NCBI GenBank assembly: GCA_002421565.1
Contig: DIKC01000089.1
Location: 576 to 23,523 of the forward strand
Origin: Desulfobulbaceae bacterium UBA5628
Lineage (GTDB): Bacteria > Desulfobacterota > Desulfobulbia > Desulfobulbales > Desulfurivibrionaceae
Direction: 5' to 3'
DNA: 22,948 bases
Shown: in pieces, positions 1 through 6,659 of the stretch
Layout of the letters: each line of letters begins with the position of its first letter
Position numbering within the stretch: the first letter of the stretch is position 1
Position numbers and translations under genes: made by a program
The notes under the pieces: model-generated
What the model was told of the DNA's origin: nothing
The model's database searches: none
Seen by the model: only the letters and a program-made list of their open reading frames with translations

Positions 1-1
1 T

Positions 2-775
2 GTCGGCACCAACGCCGAGGTGGTGATCGGCAACCGGGAGTGGCTGATGGCCTGCGCCGGGGCCGCCGGCCCGGCCCTGGAGGGTGGGGTGGCGAAAATG
101 GGAATGCGGGCCGGGCCAGGGGCCATTGAGCGGGTGAGCATCGACCCGGACTCCGGCCGCCTCTCCTACAGCACCATCGGAAACACCCCGCCCAAGGGGA
201 TCTGCGGCTCCGGGATCATCGACCTGATGGCCGCCCTTTATCTCGCCGGGATGATCGACCTGCGCGGCAAGCTGCTGCCGGAAAAGGCCGGGGAGCGCTA
301 CTTGGCCGAGCCGGATGCCCCGGCCTTCCTGGTGGCCCCGGCCGAAGAAGCGGCCGACGGCCGGCCGGTCACGGTCAGCCAGCTCGATCTCGACGCCCTG
401 ATCCGCTCCAAGGCGGCGATGTACGCCATTCTCACCACCTTGGTCAGCCAGGTGGGGCTTGCTTTTGGCGAGATTGCCAAAATATACGTGGCCGGGGCCT
501 TTGGCCGCCACATCGCCCCCCGCCAGGCCATTGTCCTGGGGATGCTTCCCGATCTGCCGCCGGCGGTTTATCAGCCGGTGGGCAACAGTTCCCTGGCCGG
601 GGCGGTTAAGGCCCTGCTGGATAGCGAGGCCCGCCAACGGGTGGGGGAAGCGGCCCGCCGGATCACCTATCTGGAACTCAACGTCAACCAGGAATTCATG
701 CTCCGTTTTTCCGGCGCCCGCCTGATCCCCCACACCGATAACCATTTATTCCCCTCGGTACCCTTCCGCCCCTAG
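2..775 (+). CDS. Corrinoid-protein reductive activator, ASKHA domain (DUF4445), 3' part
   Basis: The reading frame is open from the left edge, so the 5' end lies outside the window; the stop is TAG at 773-775. The visible part, about 257 residues, matches the C-terminal half of the ASKHA (actin/hexokinase-like ATPase) domain of RACo-type proteins. Recognisable stretches are GTNAEVVIGN at the left edge, ACAGAAGPALEGG, KGICGSGIIDL and the late VAGAFGRHI. In this family an N-terminal [2Fe-2S] ferredoxin domain, not visible here, feeds electrons to a corrinoid protein, and ATP hydrolysis drives reduction of inactive Co(II) to Co(I). The partner is usually the corrinoid iron-sulfur protein of acetyl-CoA synthase or a methyltransferase corrinoid protein. 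The gene converges on the NrfD operon, so it belongs to a different transcription unit. Which corrinoid partner it serves cannot be told from this fragment. Confidence 0.85.
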   Translation, partial: VGTNAEVVIGNREWLMACAGAAGPALEGGVAKMGMRAGPGAIERVSIDPDSGRLSYSTIGNTPPKGICGSGIIDLMAALYLAGMIDLRGKLLPEKAGERYLAEPDAPAFLVAPAEEAADGRPVTVSQLDLDALIRSKAAMYAILTTLVSQVGLAFGEIAKIYVAGAFGRHIAPRQAIVLGMLPDLPPAVYQPVGNSSLAGAVKALLDSEARQRVGEAARRITYLELNVNQEFMLRFSGARLIPHTDNHLFPSVPFRP

Positions 776-778
776 GCG

Positions 779-814
779 GCTACCGGCCGTCGCCGACCGG
801 TGGTCAACGGTAGC
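779..814. terminator. Inverted repeat between convergent genes, candidate terminator
   Basis: GCTACCG at 779-785 is the perfect reverse complement of CGGTAGC at 808-814. The repeat sits across the 28-base gap between the stop of the corrinoid activator (773-775) and the stop of the nrfD-like gene (804-806). A shared, bidirectional terminator is plausible from position, but there is no T-run on either side, so intrinsic termination is doubtful. Confidence 0.25.
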
Positions 815-2042
815 GGAGGGAAGGCAGAATCCGGTTGATGCCCCAGAAGAGGATGAACGGCATGACGGCAACGGTGAGCGCGCCCAGCAACCCTTCCCGG
901 TATGTTTCCAGGTTGTGCGGAATGATCGGCAAATGGTAGTGCATGTAACCGGCAAAGGAGAGGGAGAATGCCTGGCCGCCGATTACCACGTTCCATCGCA
1001 TCATAAAGACCCCGTAAAGCACGAGCAGCAGGGCCACGACCGTTTTGCCGATGGTCCTCCGCGGTAGCAGCAACAGGAAAAAGGGAACCAGATTGCCGAG
1101 GCCGTATTGCAGTACAAAGATGTTGACGAAGTCCTTGCCGTACATCACCGAGCGGAGGATATCCCAGGATTTCATGGCTGTATAGCCGCGAAAGATGAGA
1201 TCCAGCAGTTCCAGGCTGATGGCCGCCACCAGAAAACCGAGCAGATAGCGGGCCGCCTTGTTGATCACCTCCAACTCCGCCCCTCCGATCGCGGTCGCCG
1301 CGTCGGCATGGCTGCTACGCTGGCGGAACTGGTGCCATTTCATGATCACGATATAGGTCAGCATGCAGAGGGCAATGCCGGAAACCACCGCCGACATGAT
1401 GAAGATCACCGGCATGAGCGGCGACATCCAGAGGGCGTTGGCCTTGACCGAGCCGAAAATGAATCCGGCATAGCCGTGCAGGAAACAGGCCACCGGAATC
1501 CCGATCCCGGCCAGCAGTTTCACCGCTTTTTTGTCCTTGGTCAGGGCGGTTTCGCTAAGATCATAAGCCCCCAAGGTCAATGTTCGGTAGAGGGCGCGTT
1601 TCATGGTTGTTGCCACGCCCGTTTGGCCGGTAAGCGCCGTCGCCTGCTCCACGATGAAGCGCCGATAGACAAACCAGATTTCGCTGATCACGATCATGCC
1701 GTAGGTGGAGAATACGATCCCGAAAGCAGCGATGGCCGAGGTGAAATGCGGGGTCAGGAGGGGGTTGGCGGCCCGCAGGGGCTGTTGCAGGTGGAGCAGT
1801 AGCGGCAAGGCCGCCACCGGTAGCAACGCCAGGGAAAAGACCAGGGAGAAACGCGCCAATTCCTTTAAATCCTGCTGGCCAAAGACATGGTACAGCGAGG
1901 AAAGGACAAAGGCTCCGGCCACCAGTCCGGTCATGTACGGATACATCACGATCTGGATGCTCCAGTAGATGAATTCATTGGGATAGACAAACAGTTCCTT
2001 GGTTGTCCACTCCAGGCCGTGTACCACCATTTCTTCCGCCAT
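804..2042 (-). CDS. NrfD/PsrC-type membrane subunit of a menaquinol oxidoreductase complex
   Basis: This 412-residue protein is almost entirely hydrophobic, with roughly 9-10 predicted membrane segments. It has the NrfD/PsrC look: an amphipathic start (ELFVYPNEFIYWSIQI) followed by YPYMTGLVAGAFVLSS, then repeated long helices with short charged loops. In the family this subunit binds menaquinol in the membrane and passes electrons to, or takes them from, a periplasmic ferredoxin subunit. It is the last gene of a three-gene minus-strand operon after the tetraheme cytochrome and the ferredoxin. ATG at 2042 lies 5 bases after the ferredoxin stop, with a GAGG Shine-Dalgarno that overlaps that stop. 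No molybdopterin catalytic subunit is adjacent, unlike polysulfide or tetrathionate reductases, so it probably exchanges electrons with a soluble periplasmic carrier. The direction of electron flow cannot be read from sequence. Confidence 0.85.
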   Translation of the reverse strand: MAEEMVVHGLEWTTKELFVYPNEFIYWSIQIVMYPYMTGLVAGAFVLSSLYHVFGQQDLKELARFSLVFSLALLPVAALPLLLHLQQPLRAANPLLTPHFTSAIAAFGIVFSTYGMIVISEIWFVYRRFIVEQATALTGQTGVATTMKRALYRTLTLGAYDLSETALTKDKKAVKLLAGIGIPVACFLHGYAGFIFGSVKANALWMSPLMPVIFIMSAVVSGIALCMLTYIVIMKWHQFRQRSSHADAATAIGGAELEVINKAARYLLGFLVAAISLELLDLIFRGYTAMKSWDILRSVMYGKDFVNIFVLQYGLGNLVPFFLLLLPRRTIGKTVVALLLVLYGVFMMRWNVVIGGQAFSLSFAGYMHYHLPIIPHNLETYREGLLGALTVAVMPFILFWGINRILPSLRYR

Positions 2043-2047
2043 TCGTC

Positions 2048-2818
2048 CTACCTCACTTCGTTGTCCAGGCCGATATAGAAGACCTGGGGTTTTGTCCCGT
2101 ATTCATCCTTGAGCACCGCTACCCGTGTGGTCATGATCGTTTGGGTGACCGGGTCATCCTGATCTTTCAGGTTGCCGATCCGGCGGGCGCCGAAGGGGCA
2201 GGCCTGGACGCAGGCGGTGGTCAGTCCCTGGCTGATCCGGTGATAGCAGAAGTTGCATTTTTCCGCCACTTTATGAACTGGATGGAAAAAACGAACCCCG
2301 TACGGACAGGCCATGATGCAGTAACCGCAACCGATGCACCAGGAACGATCCACCAGCACTACCCCGTCGCGGGTCTGATAGGTGGCGCCGACCGGACAAA
2401 CCTGGACGCAGGCGGGGTTTTCGCACTGATTGCAGAGCTTGGGCACGAAAAATGCCTTGCTGATGGAGGCGGGATCGATCTCTTGGCCGGCGACCCGCTC
2501 GGAAACAAAGCCATCCCGACCGCCCAGCGGCGAGTCGATATGGGTCGCGCCATCTTTGGTGACTACGTAACGCTCAACCCAGGTGCGGGTTACCGGAACC
2601 TCATAGGGAATCTCGTTCTCCCGCTTGCAGGCCGCCACACACAGGCCGCAGCCCACGCATTTGTGGGTGTCCACCAGAAATACCCAGCGGGTGTCCGCCT
2701 CGCCGACCGCAGCCCGGGCCTGGTCCGGACTCAGGAACCGGAAAGCGCTCAGGGGAATGACGGCCGTCACTATTCCCGCGAGCGAACCTTGCAAGAATTT
2801 TCTTCGCGTACTGGCCAT
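2048..2818 (-). CDS. Tat-exported ferredoxin subunit with four [4Fe-4S] clusters (NrfC/TtrB/DsrO type)
   Basis: The 256-residue protein begins with a twin-arginine signal (TRRKFLQG at residues 4-11, then a hydrophobic stretch to about 27), so it is exported folded to the periplasm. Sixteen cysteines form four cluster motifs: CVGCGLCVAAC (54-64), CNQCENPACVQVC (129-141), CIGCGYCIMAC (161-171) and CNFCYHRISQGLTTACVQAC (188-207). This is the electron-wire subunit that in NrfD-type complexes links the membrane quinone site to a periplasmic partner. Its ATG overlaps the TAA stop of the upstream cytochrome gene (TAATG), and the NrfD gene follows after 5 bases, which indicates tight co-translation. 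Closest named relatives by architecture are NrfC, TtrB and DsrO; I cannot separate these by eye. All four clusters appear intact. Confidence 0.9.
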   Translation of the reverse strand: MASTRRKFLQGSLAGIVTAVIPLSAFRFLSPDQARAAVGEADTRWVFLVDTHKCVGCGLCVAACKRENEIPYEVPVTRTWVERYVVTKDGATHIDSPLGGRDGFVSERVAGQEIDPASISKAFFVPKLCNQCENPACVQVCPVGATYQTRDGVVLVDRSWCIGCGYCIMACPYGVRFFHPVHKVAEKCNFCYHRISQGLTTACVQACPFGARRIGNLKDQDDPVTQTIMTTRVAVLKDEYGTKPQVFYIGLDNEVR

Positions 2819-3288
2819 TACGGCGCCTCCTGGTCGGGCTTGTGCGGATTATGGCATTCGCTGCACAGGGCTTCGGGGTAATGGGTGGCCGGTTCGATCC
2901 CTTTGAGGGCGCCTCTGAGGCTGGTCGGGTAAGGAAGCAGGGCATGACAACGGAGGCAGAGGTCGCGGCCGCGATCGATCGGGAGCAGTGCGGGGTTATC
3001 GGGATGGGCCAGAGCCGGGCCGTGGCAATTCTCGCATTGAATATCACGGTGCCTTGAAGCCGTTGCCGCCACGGCCTGTTCCTCATGGCATTCCAGGCAT
3101 CCGGCCTTGCCCTGGTACTTCACCGGCATTGTTCGCCATTCGTCAATATTACTCAGACGATGGAACCCATAGGTGAAATTCCGGCCATGAATCCCGAAAT
3201 CAGCCGGGGCCATGAACTGGCGCAGCAACAGGATCAGGGCGACGATTCCCAGCGCCACCCAGAGTGGACGCCACACATGATTTTTCAT
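2818..3288 (-). CDS. Membrane-anchored tetraheme cytochrome c
   Basis: First gene of the cytochrome-ferredoxin-NrfD operon. The 156-residue protein has one N-terminal hydrophobic helix (about residues 8-23) that is either a membrane anchor or an uncleaved signal. Four heme-attachment motifs follow: CLECH (64-68), CENCH (85-89), CLRCH (111-115) and CSECH (142-146). Extra histidines at 34, 43, 80, 95 and 136 could serve as distal ligands for bis-His hemes. The role would be to exchange electrons between the ferredoxin subunit and soluble periplasmic cytochromes of the c3 type. ATG at 3288 is preceded by a strong AGGAGG Shine-Dalgarno (3294-3299), and a promoter-like pair lies just upstream. The heme count resembles NrfB/NrfH-like donors, but I do not recognise a specific named family. 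Confidence 0.88.
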   Translation of the reverse strand: MKNHVWRPLWVALGIVALILLLRQFMAPADFGIHGRNFTYGFHRLSNIDEWRTMPVKYQGKAGCLECHEEQAVAATASRHRDIQCENCHGPALAHPDNPALLPIDRGRDLCLRCHALLPYPTSLRGALKGIEPATHYPEALCSECHNPHKPDQEAP

Positions 3289-3324
3289 CAGTACCTCCTG
3301 GCCGGCGACGATAGTCTTTTACTC

Positions 3325-3354
3325 TCTATATCACGTTGAGGTAGTTAGATGCAA
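3325..3354 (-). promoter_or_regulatory. Candidate sigma-70 promoter of the cytochrome-ferredoxin-NrfD operon
   Basis: On the minus strand TTGCAT (3354-3349) is followed after 18 bases by TATAGA (3330-3325). The start codon of the cytochrome gene lies 37 bases beyond the -10 box, with AGGAGG between them. It sits in the 106-base gap between two divergent genes, so position and spacing both fit; the match is by eye only. Confidence 0.4.
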
Positions 3355-3357
3355 CGG

Positions 3358-3387
3358 TTGCGGGCAGCGGCCGGAGTATGGTATAGA
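3358..3387 (+). promoter_or_regulatory. Candidate promoter of the DHH gene, close to its start codon
   Basis: TTGCGG (3358-3363) and TATAGA (3382-3387) are 18 bases apart. Transcription would begin about at the ATG at 3395, giving a leaderless or nearly leaderless message. The absence of a clear Shine-Dalgarno before that ATG agrees with this, but the -35 match is modest. Confidence 0.25.
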
Positions 3388-3394
3388 CGGGGCC

Positions 3395-4423
3395 ATGAAT
3401 AATAACGGCGCCGCGCCGCCGGTGGGGCCAGACCCCAACCGGCGGCGCAATTCCAAAAAGACCGGTAGGGAACGATTGCAGGAATTCCTGGCGGTTTTCA
3501 GCAAGGATGACGATGTTCTGGTGGTGATCAACGCCGACCCGGACGCCCTGGCCAGCGCGATGGCGGTGAAACGGCTGTTGCGCTACCGGGTGAAGAATGT
3601 CACCATCGCCTATCCCAACGAGATTCGGCGGCTCAACAATCTGGTCATGCTCGACCTGCTCAAAATTCAGGCCGAGCGGCTCCACACCGTCAAGCCCGCC
3701 GATTACAGCAAGCGGGTGATGCTCGATTCCCAGCCCAGCCATCTGCCGTCATTCGAGAATATCACCTTTGACGCGGTTATCGACCACCATCCGGCCAGCA
3801 AGGGCTGGCTCGCCACCTTTGTCGATATTCGTAAGGAATACGGGGCCACTGCCTCGATCATGGTGGAATATCTGCGGCTTGCCGGGATCAAGCCCTCGGT
3901 CGCCCTGGCCACCGCCCTTTTTTACGCGATCAAGGTCGATACCCAGAATTTTGAAAAACGGGTGACCATGGCCGACGCCATTTCCTTCCGTTATCTCTTC
4001 GATCATGCCAACCTCAATCTGGTGCGCAAGATCGAGCTTTCCTCCCTGCGCCGCTCGGAACTCAATTATTTTCGGATCGCCCTCAACGAAATGAAGTTGA
4101 GCAAGCAGCGGATTTACGCCCATGTGGGCAAGGTTCCCAGCCCGGACATCCTGGTTCTGATCGCCGATTTTCTCAAACAGGTTAATGAGGCGGCCTGGGT
4201 TTTCGTCTCCGGGATTCACAACGACAAGCTGGTGGTGATCTTCCGCTGCGACGGCTACAAGAAAAACGCCGGCAAGCTGGCGGAAAAGGTCTTCAACCAG
4301 ATCGGTTCGGCCGGCGGCCACCGGGAATCGGCCCGGGCCGAGGTGCCGCTCAAAAACCTGGACAAAGACGCCGCCAACATCACCACCAATACCCTCATCC
4401 GCCTGACCACCAAGCACATGTAG
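3395..4423 (+). CDS. DHH/DHHA1 family phosphoesterase (NrnA-like)
   Basis: A 342-residue soluble protein of the DHH superfamily. The first metal motif is DPDALAS (48-54), D111 lies in VMLDSQPSH, the signature DHH is at 130-132, and VDTQNF (181-186) corresponds to the usual TDTGNF. The C-terminal DHHA1 part ends with a glycine-rich GSAGGHRESA segment near residue 310. Relatives such as NrnA degrade short oligoribonucleotides and 3'-phosphoadenosine 5'-phosphate. The metal-binding histidine normally four residues before the first Asp is a valine here (V44), so metal binding or substrate may differ; this may be normal for a deltaproteobacterial subfamily. A basic, Pro/Asn-rich tail of about 25 residues precedes the domain. 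ATG at 3395 has only a weak purine run upstream. The gene converges with the Fic gene, 9 bases separating their stops. Confidence 0.85.
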   Translation: MNNNGAAPPVGPDPNRRRNSKKTGRERLQEFLAVFSKDDDVLVVINADPDALASAMAVKRLLRYRVKNVTIAYPNEIRRLNNLVMLDLLKIQAERLHTVKPADYSKRVMLDSQPSHLPSFENITFDAVIDHHPASKGWLATFVDIRKEYGATASIMVEYLRLAGIKPSVALATALFYAIKVDTQNFEKRVTMADAISFRYLFDHANLNLVRKIELSSLRRSELNYFRIALNEMKLSKQRIYAHVGKVPSPDILVLIADFLKQVNEAAWVFVSGIHNDKLVVIFRCDGYKKNAGKLAEKVFNQIGSAGGHRESARAEVPLKNLDKDAANITTNTLIRLTTKHM

Positions 4424-4432
4424 TCCGGGATT

Positions 4433-5437
4433 TCATCTTTCAGCCAGCTGCGCCAGCCGTTGGCGGCCCTTGTCGGTGAGGCGGTATTTCTGCCTGCTGC
4501 TGCGCGGCTTGTCTGGGATGGTCATTTCGATCCAGCCGGCTTCCAGGGAAGGGAGCAGATAGGTCTTGCGGAAATGCTCATCGTCTTTCAATCCCAATGC
4601 TATTTTAAGCTGCTGTCTGGTCATCTCCCCGGCAAAAGCGGTGAGTAATCTGACTTCCGGGGTAACTTCCGGGGCAACTTCCGGGGTCGAGGACGAGACG
4701 GTATTCAGAATCATCCGCAACATGAAGGCGATAAAGGGCGCGGAGTCGGTCGCTTGGGTGCTTTCCTGCAAGGCTTGATAATACTCGGCCTGGTGTGCGA
4801 AGATCAGGCTTTCCACCGGGATGTCGGCAAACAACGGATTCCAGCGGGCCAGAATCAGGCTCTGCCACAGCCGTCCCATGCGGCCGTTGCCGTCGGCGAA
4901 GGGATGGATGAATTCGAACTCGTAATGAAAGACCGAGCTGGCGATGAGCGGATGGGCGTCGGTGGCGGTCAGCCAGCCGAACAGGTCGGCCATCAGATGC
5001 ACCACCCGGTTGGCGGGCGGAGCCATGTGGATTACCCGGCCTCCGGCCATCACCCCCACACCGCCGCGCCGGTAGCTGCCCGCCCCGTCGATCAGGCCGG
5101 ACATCAGAATCCGATGCGCCTCCAGAAGGTCTTTGTCCGTCTCTGGCCGCCAAGTATCGAAGCGGTCGTAGGCGGCCAGGGCGTTTTTCACCTCCTGCAC
5201 CTCGCGAGGCGGGCCGATGACCCGTTTGCCGTCGAGAATCGCGGTAATCTGCGCCTCGTTTAAGGTGTTGCCCTCGATGGCCAGCGAGCCGTGAATGGTG
5301 CGAATGCGATTGATGCGCCGCAGCCGCAAGGCTTTCGCCTGGTCGGTGAGCACGGTCAGCCGGCCGATAGCCTCGCTGATCGCGGCGACCCGGTTCAGGA
5401 TTTTCGGGGTGATGGTGTAGGGCGGCTGGTATTTCAT
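4433..5437 (-). CDS. Fic family protein (adenylyltransferase-like) with C-terminal winged helix
   Basis: The 334-residue protein carries the complete Fic catalytic motif HPFADGNGRMGR at 178-189, which in the family transfers AMP or another nucleotide group to a target hydroxyl. An inhibitory helix motif of the (S/T)xxxE(G/N) type, SLAIEGN at 51-57, lies N-terminal to the Fic core, so this is a self-inhibited class II Fic protein. After a short EVxP repeat linker (about 253-262) comes a winged-helix-like C-terminal region (MTRQQLKIALGL to YRLTDKGRQRL), which may bind DNA. I chose ATG at 5437 because AGGAAGG lies 4 bases upstream and MKYQPPYTITPKIL is a typical family start. A longer frame begins at 5557, overlapping the mcrC stop as ATGA, but its 40 extra residues look unlike the family. 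It follows mcrBC in the same orientation and may be part of that defence block. The target is unknown. Confidence 0.87.
   Translation of the reverse strand: MKYQPPYTITPKILNRVAAISEAIGRLTVLTDQAKALRLRRINRIRTIHGSLAIEGNTLNEAQITAILDGKRVIGPPREVQEVKNALAAYDRFDTWRPETDKDLLEAHRILMSGLIDGAGSYRRGGVGVMAGGRVIHMAPPANRVVHLMADLFGWLTATDAHPLIASSVFHYEFEFIHPFADGNGRMGRLWQSLILARWNPLFADIPVESLIFAHQAEYYQALQESTQATDSAPFIAFMLRMILNTVSSSTPEVAPEVTPEVRLLTAFAGEMTRQQLKIALGLKDDEHFRKTYLLPSLEAGWIEMTIPDKPRSSRQKYRLTDKGRQRLAQLAER
4653..4688 (-). repeat. Three 12-base tandem repeats inside the Fic gene
   Basis: The unit acttccgggg plus two variable bases (ta, ca, tc) occurs three times in a row. In the protein it encodes the EVxP linker between the Fic core and the winged helix. 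Because the unit is a multiple of three, slippage would change linker length without breaking the frame. Confidence 0.75.
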
Positions 5438-5553
5438 GCTGCCTTCCTGGGCAAATTTGTTGATTTTTTTAGTGCGAACGAACGACATTTTATCCAACTC
5501 ATCTACCATGTGTGAAAGGAGTAACGATGCCGTCCCTCGGGGCGGCTTCAGGA

Positions 5554-6657
5554 TCATTCCAAAACTTGCAAAAGCTGCTCTCGAATCTCTTTTGCTGTCG
5601 CGCCAAGATCAACGGTGGCAAATCGAATTTCATGGTTCTGGATTACAACAGCCTCGTTAACCATATCGCCCACCGAGGGGTGAAGGGGCAGTCCCGAGGC
5701 GTTTTCCGAGAGCGGATCACCATTACCTTCCTGAGACCGCAAGTAGGCGTAAATTTGATAGACATACCCGCTTCTCAATGTTTCTTCCCGATACCAGCCA
5801 CGGGTGACCACAGAGTTGAACTTTGTATCGATGACGATGCGGCGTCCGGTACCCGAGTGGTCAAGGATAATATCGGTTCGCATGGAGGGAAGGATTTTGT
5901 CTATGCCCACACTCTTGCTTTCAACTTGCCAGCCAATCATTTTGCCTGCACCGACGCGCCATTCTCTTTGGGAAAGCACGACATCGTAGAAGCCGGCGAT
6001 CCCTTTCTCGTAAAGCTTCCGAATCCAGGTTATTTCTCTATCCGGCAACGATAATTGCTTTGCGCCTGCGGCCTCTGTAGGCAGGGCAAGGTTGAAGGCA
6101 AGATGGGCCGCAGCAACCATTGGCTGGTCATCTACATCGTGCCTTCCGAAGCGGTCGATGGAAACCTCGCCACGACTCGGGCGTTCCCCGGCTACACCCA
6201 TGCGTCTCAAGCTTGCCGCCAACGACCGGCATTGGTGTGCCAGCACACCACGGAGAACGATTTTGGATATTTCCTCTAGGGCCGTCCGGACATAGCGGTT
6301 TCGGGCAGTATCGATTGTCAACTCATCGAACCGGCAAGCAACCTTCCCGCGATCCAGCAGTCGATGCCTTTCGGTGTTCAGCAGGTCGATGCGCCCGCGT
6401 ACACGACCAAGAACCGCCTCCCGCGATTGGTAGCCATAACTCAAGTTGCGCTGAATACGGCGCTCGACGCGACGGCAGAGCATTTCTGCGACCAGATCTG
6501 GGATATCGTCCGGATTATCCTCTACGGCAACCTTCGCCTTTTCGAGATCCCTGAACAGATCCGATGCGTACAACATAAGCAGCCAAAGGTTGCGCACCGG
6601 GATCCGGCCAATCCCTTCATAGGCGTCTGATATCAAGTTGGCTGCGGCAAATGTCAC
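5554..6657 (-). CDS. mcrC: McrC-like nuclease subunit of an McrBC restriction system
   Basis: The 367-residue protein has the McrC layout: an N-terminal beta-rich region beginning IGRIPVRNLWLLMLYASDLF (about 16-35), a middle helical part with CRFDELTIDTARNR (around 108-121), and a C-terminal PD-(D/E)XK nuclease core. The core shows MRTDIIL and then RIVIDTKF, giving an Asp near 261 and a D-T-K near 275-277. In the family McrC provides the cutting activity and is driven by McrB's nucleotide hydrolysis. The start is GTG at 6657, 2 bases after the mcrB stop, with GAAGGG upstream, so the two are co-translated. Composition is more AT-rich than the flanking housekeeping genes, which suggests horizontal acquisition. 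The frame is intact and all expected catalytic residues are seen. Confidence 0.9.
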   Translation of the reverse strand: MTFAAANLISDAYEGIGRIPVRNLWLLMLYASDLFRDLEKAKVAVEDNPDDIPDLVAEMLCRRVERRIQRNLSYGYQSREAVLGRVRGRIDLLNTERHRLLDRGKVACRFDELTIDTARNRYVRTALEEISKIVLRGVLAHQCRSLAASLRRMGVAGERPSRGEVSIDRFGRHDVDDQPMVAAAHLAFNLALPTEAAGAKQLSLPDREITWIRKLYEKGIAGFYDVVLSQREWRVGAGKMIGWQVESKSVGIDKILPSMRTDIILDHSGTGRRIVIDTKFNSVVTRGWYREETLRSGYVYQIYAYLRSQEGNGDPLSENASGLPLHPSVGDMVNEAVVIQNHEIRFATVDLGATAKEIREQLLQVLE

Positions 6658-6659
6658 GG

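Noticed and set aside
2003..2881. 292-residue plus-strand frame across the ferredoxin gene
   Set aside because: Shadow of the ferredoxin gene, whose sixteen cluster cysteines and Tat signal are all on the minus strand.
5438..5557. Fic start at 5557 overlapping the mcrC stop (ATGA)
   Set aside because: The added 40 residues do not resemble the family, and a good Shine-Dalgarno precedes the internal ATG at 5437; kept only as an alternative.
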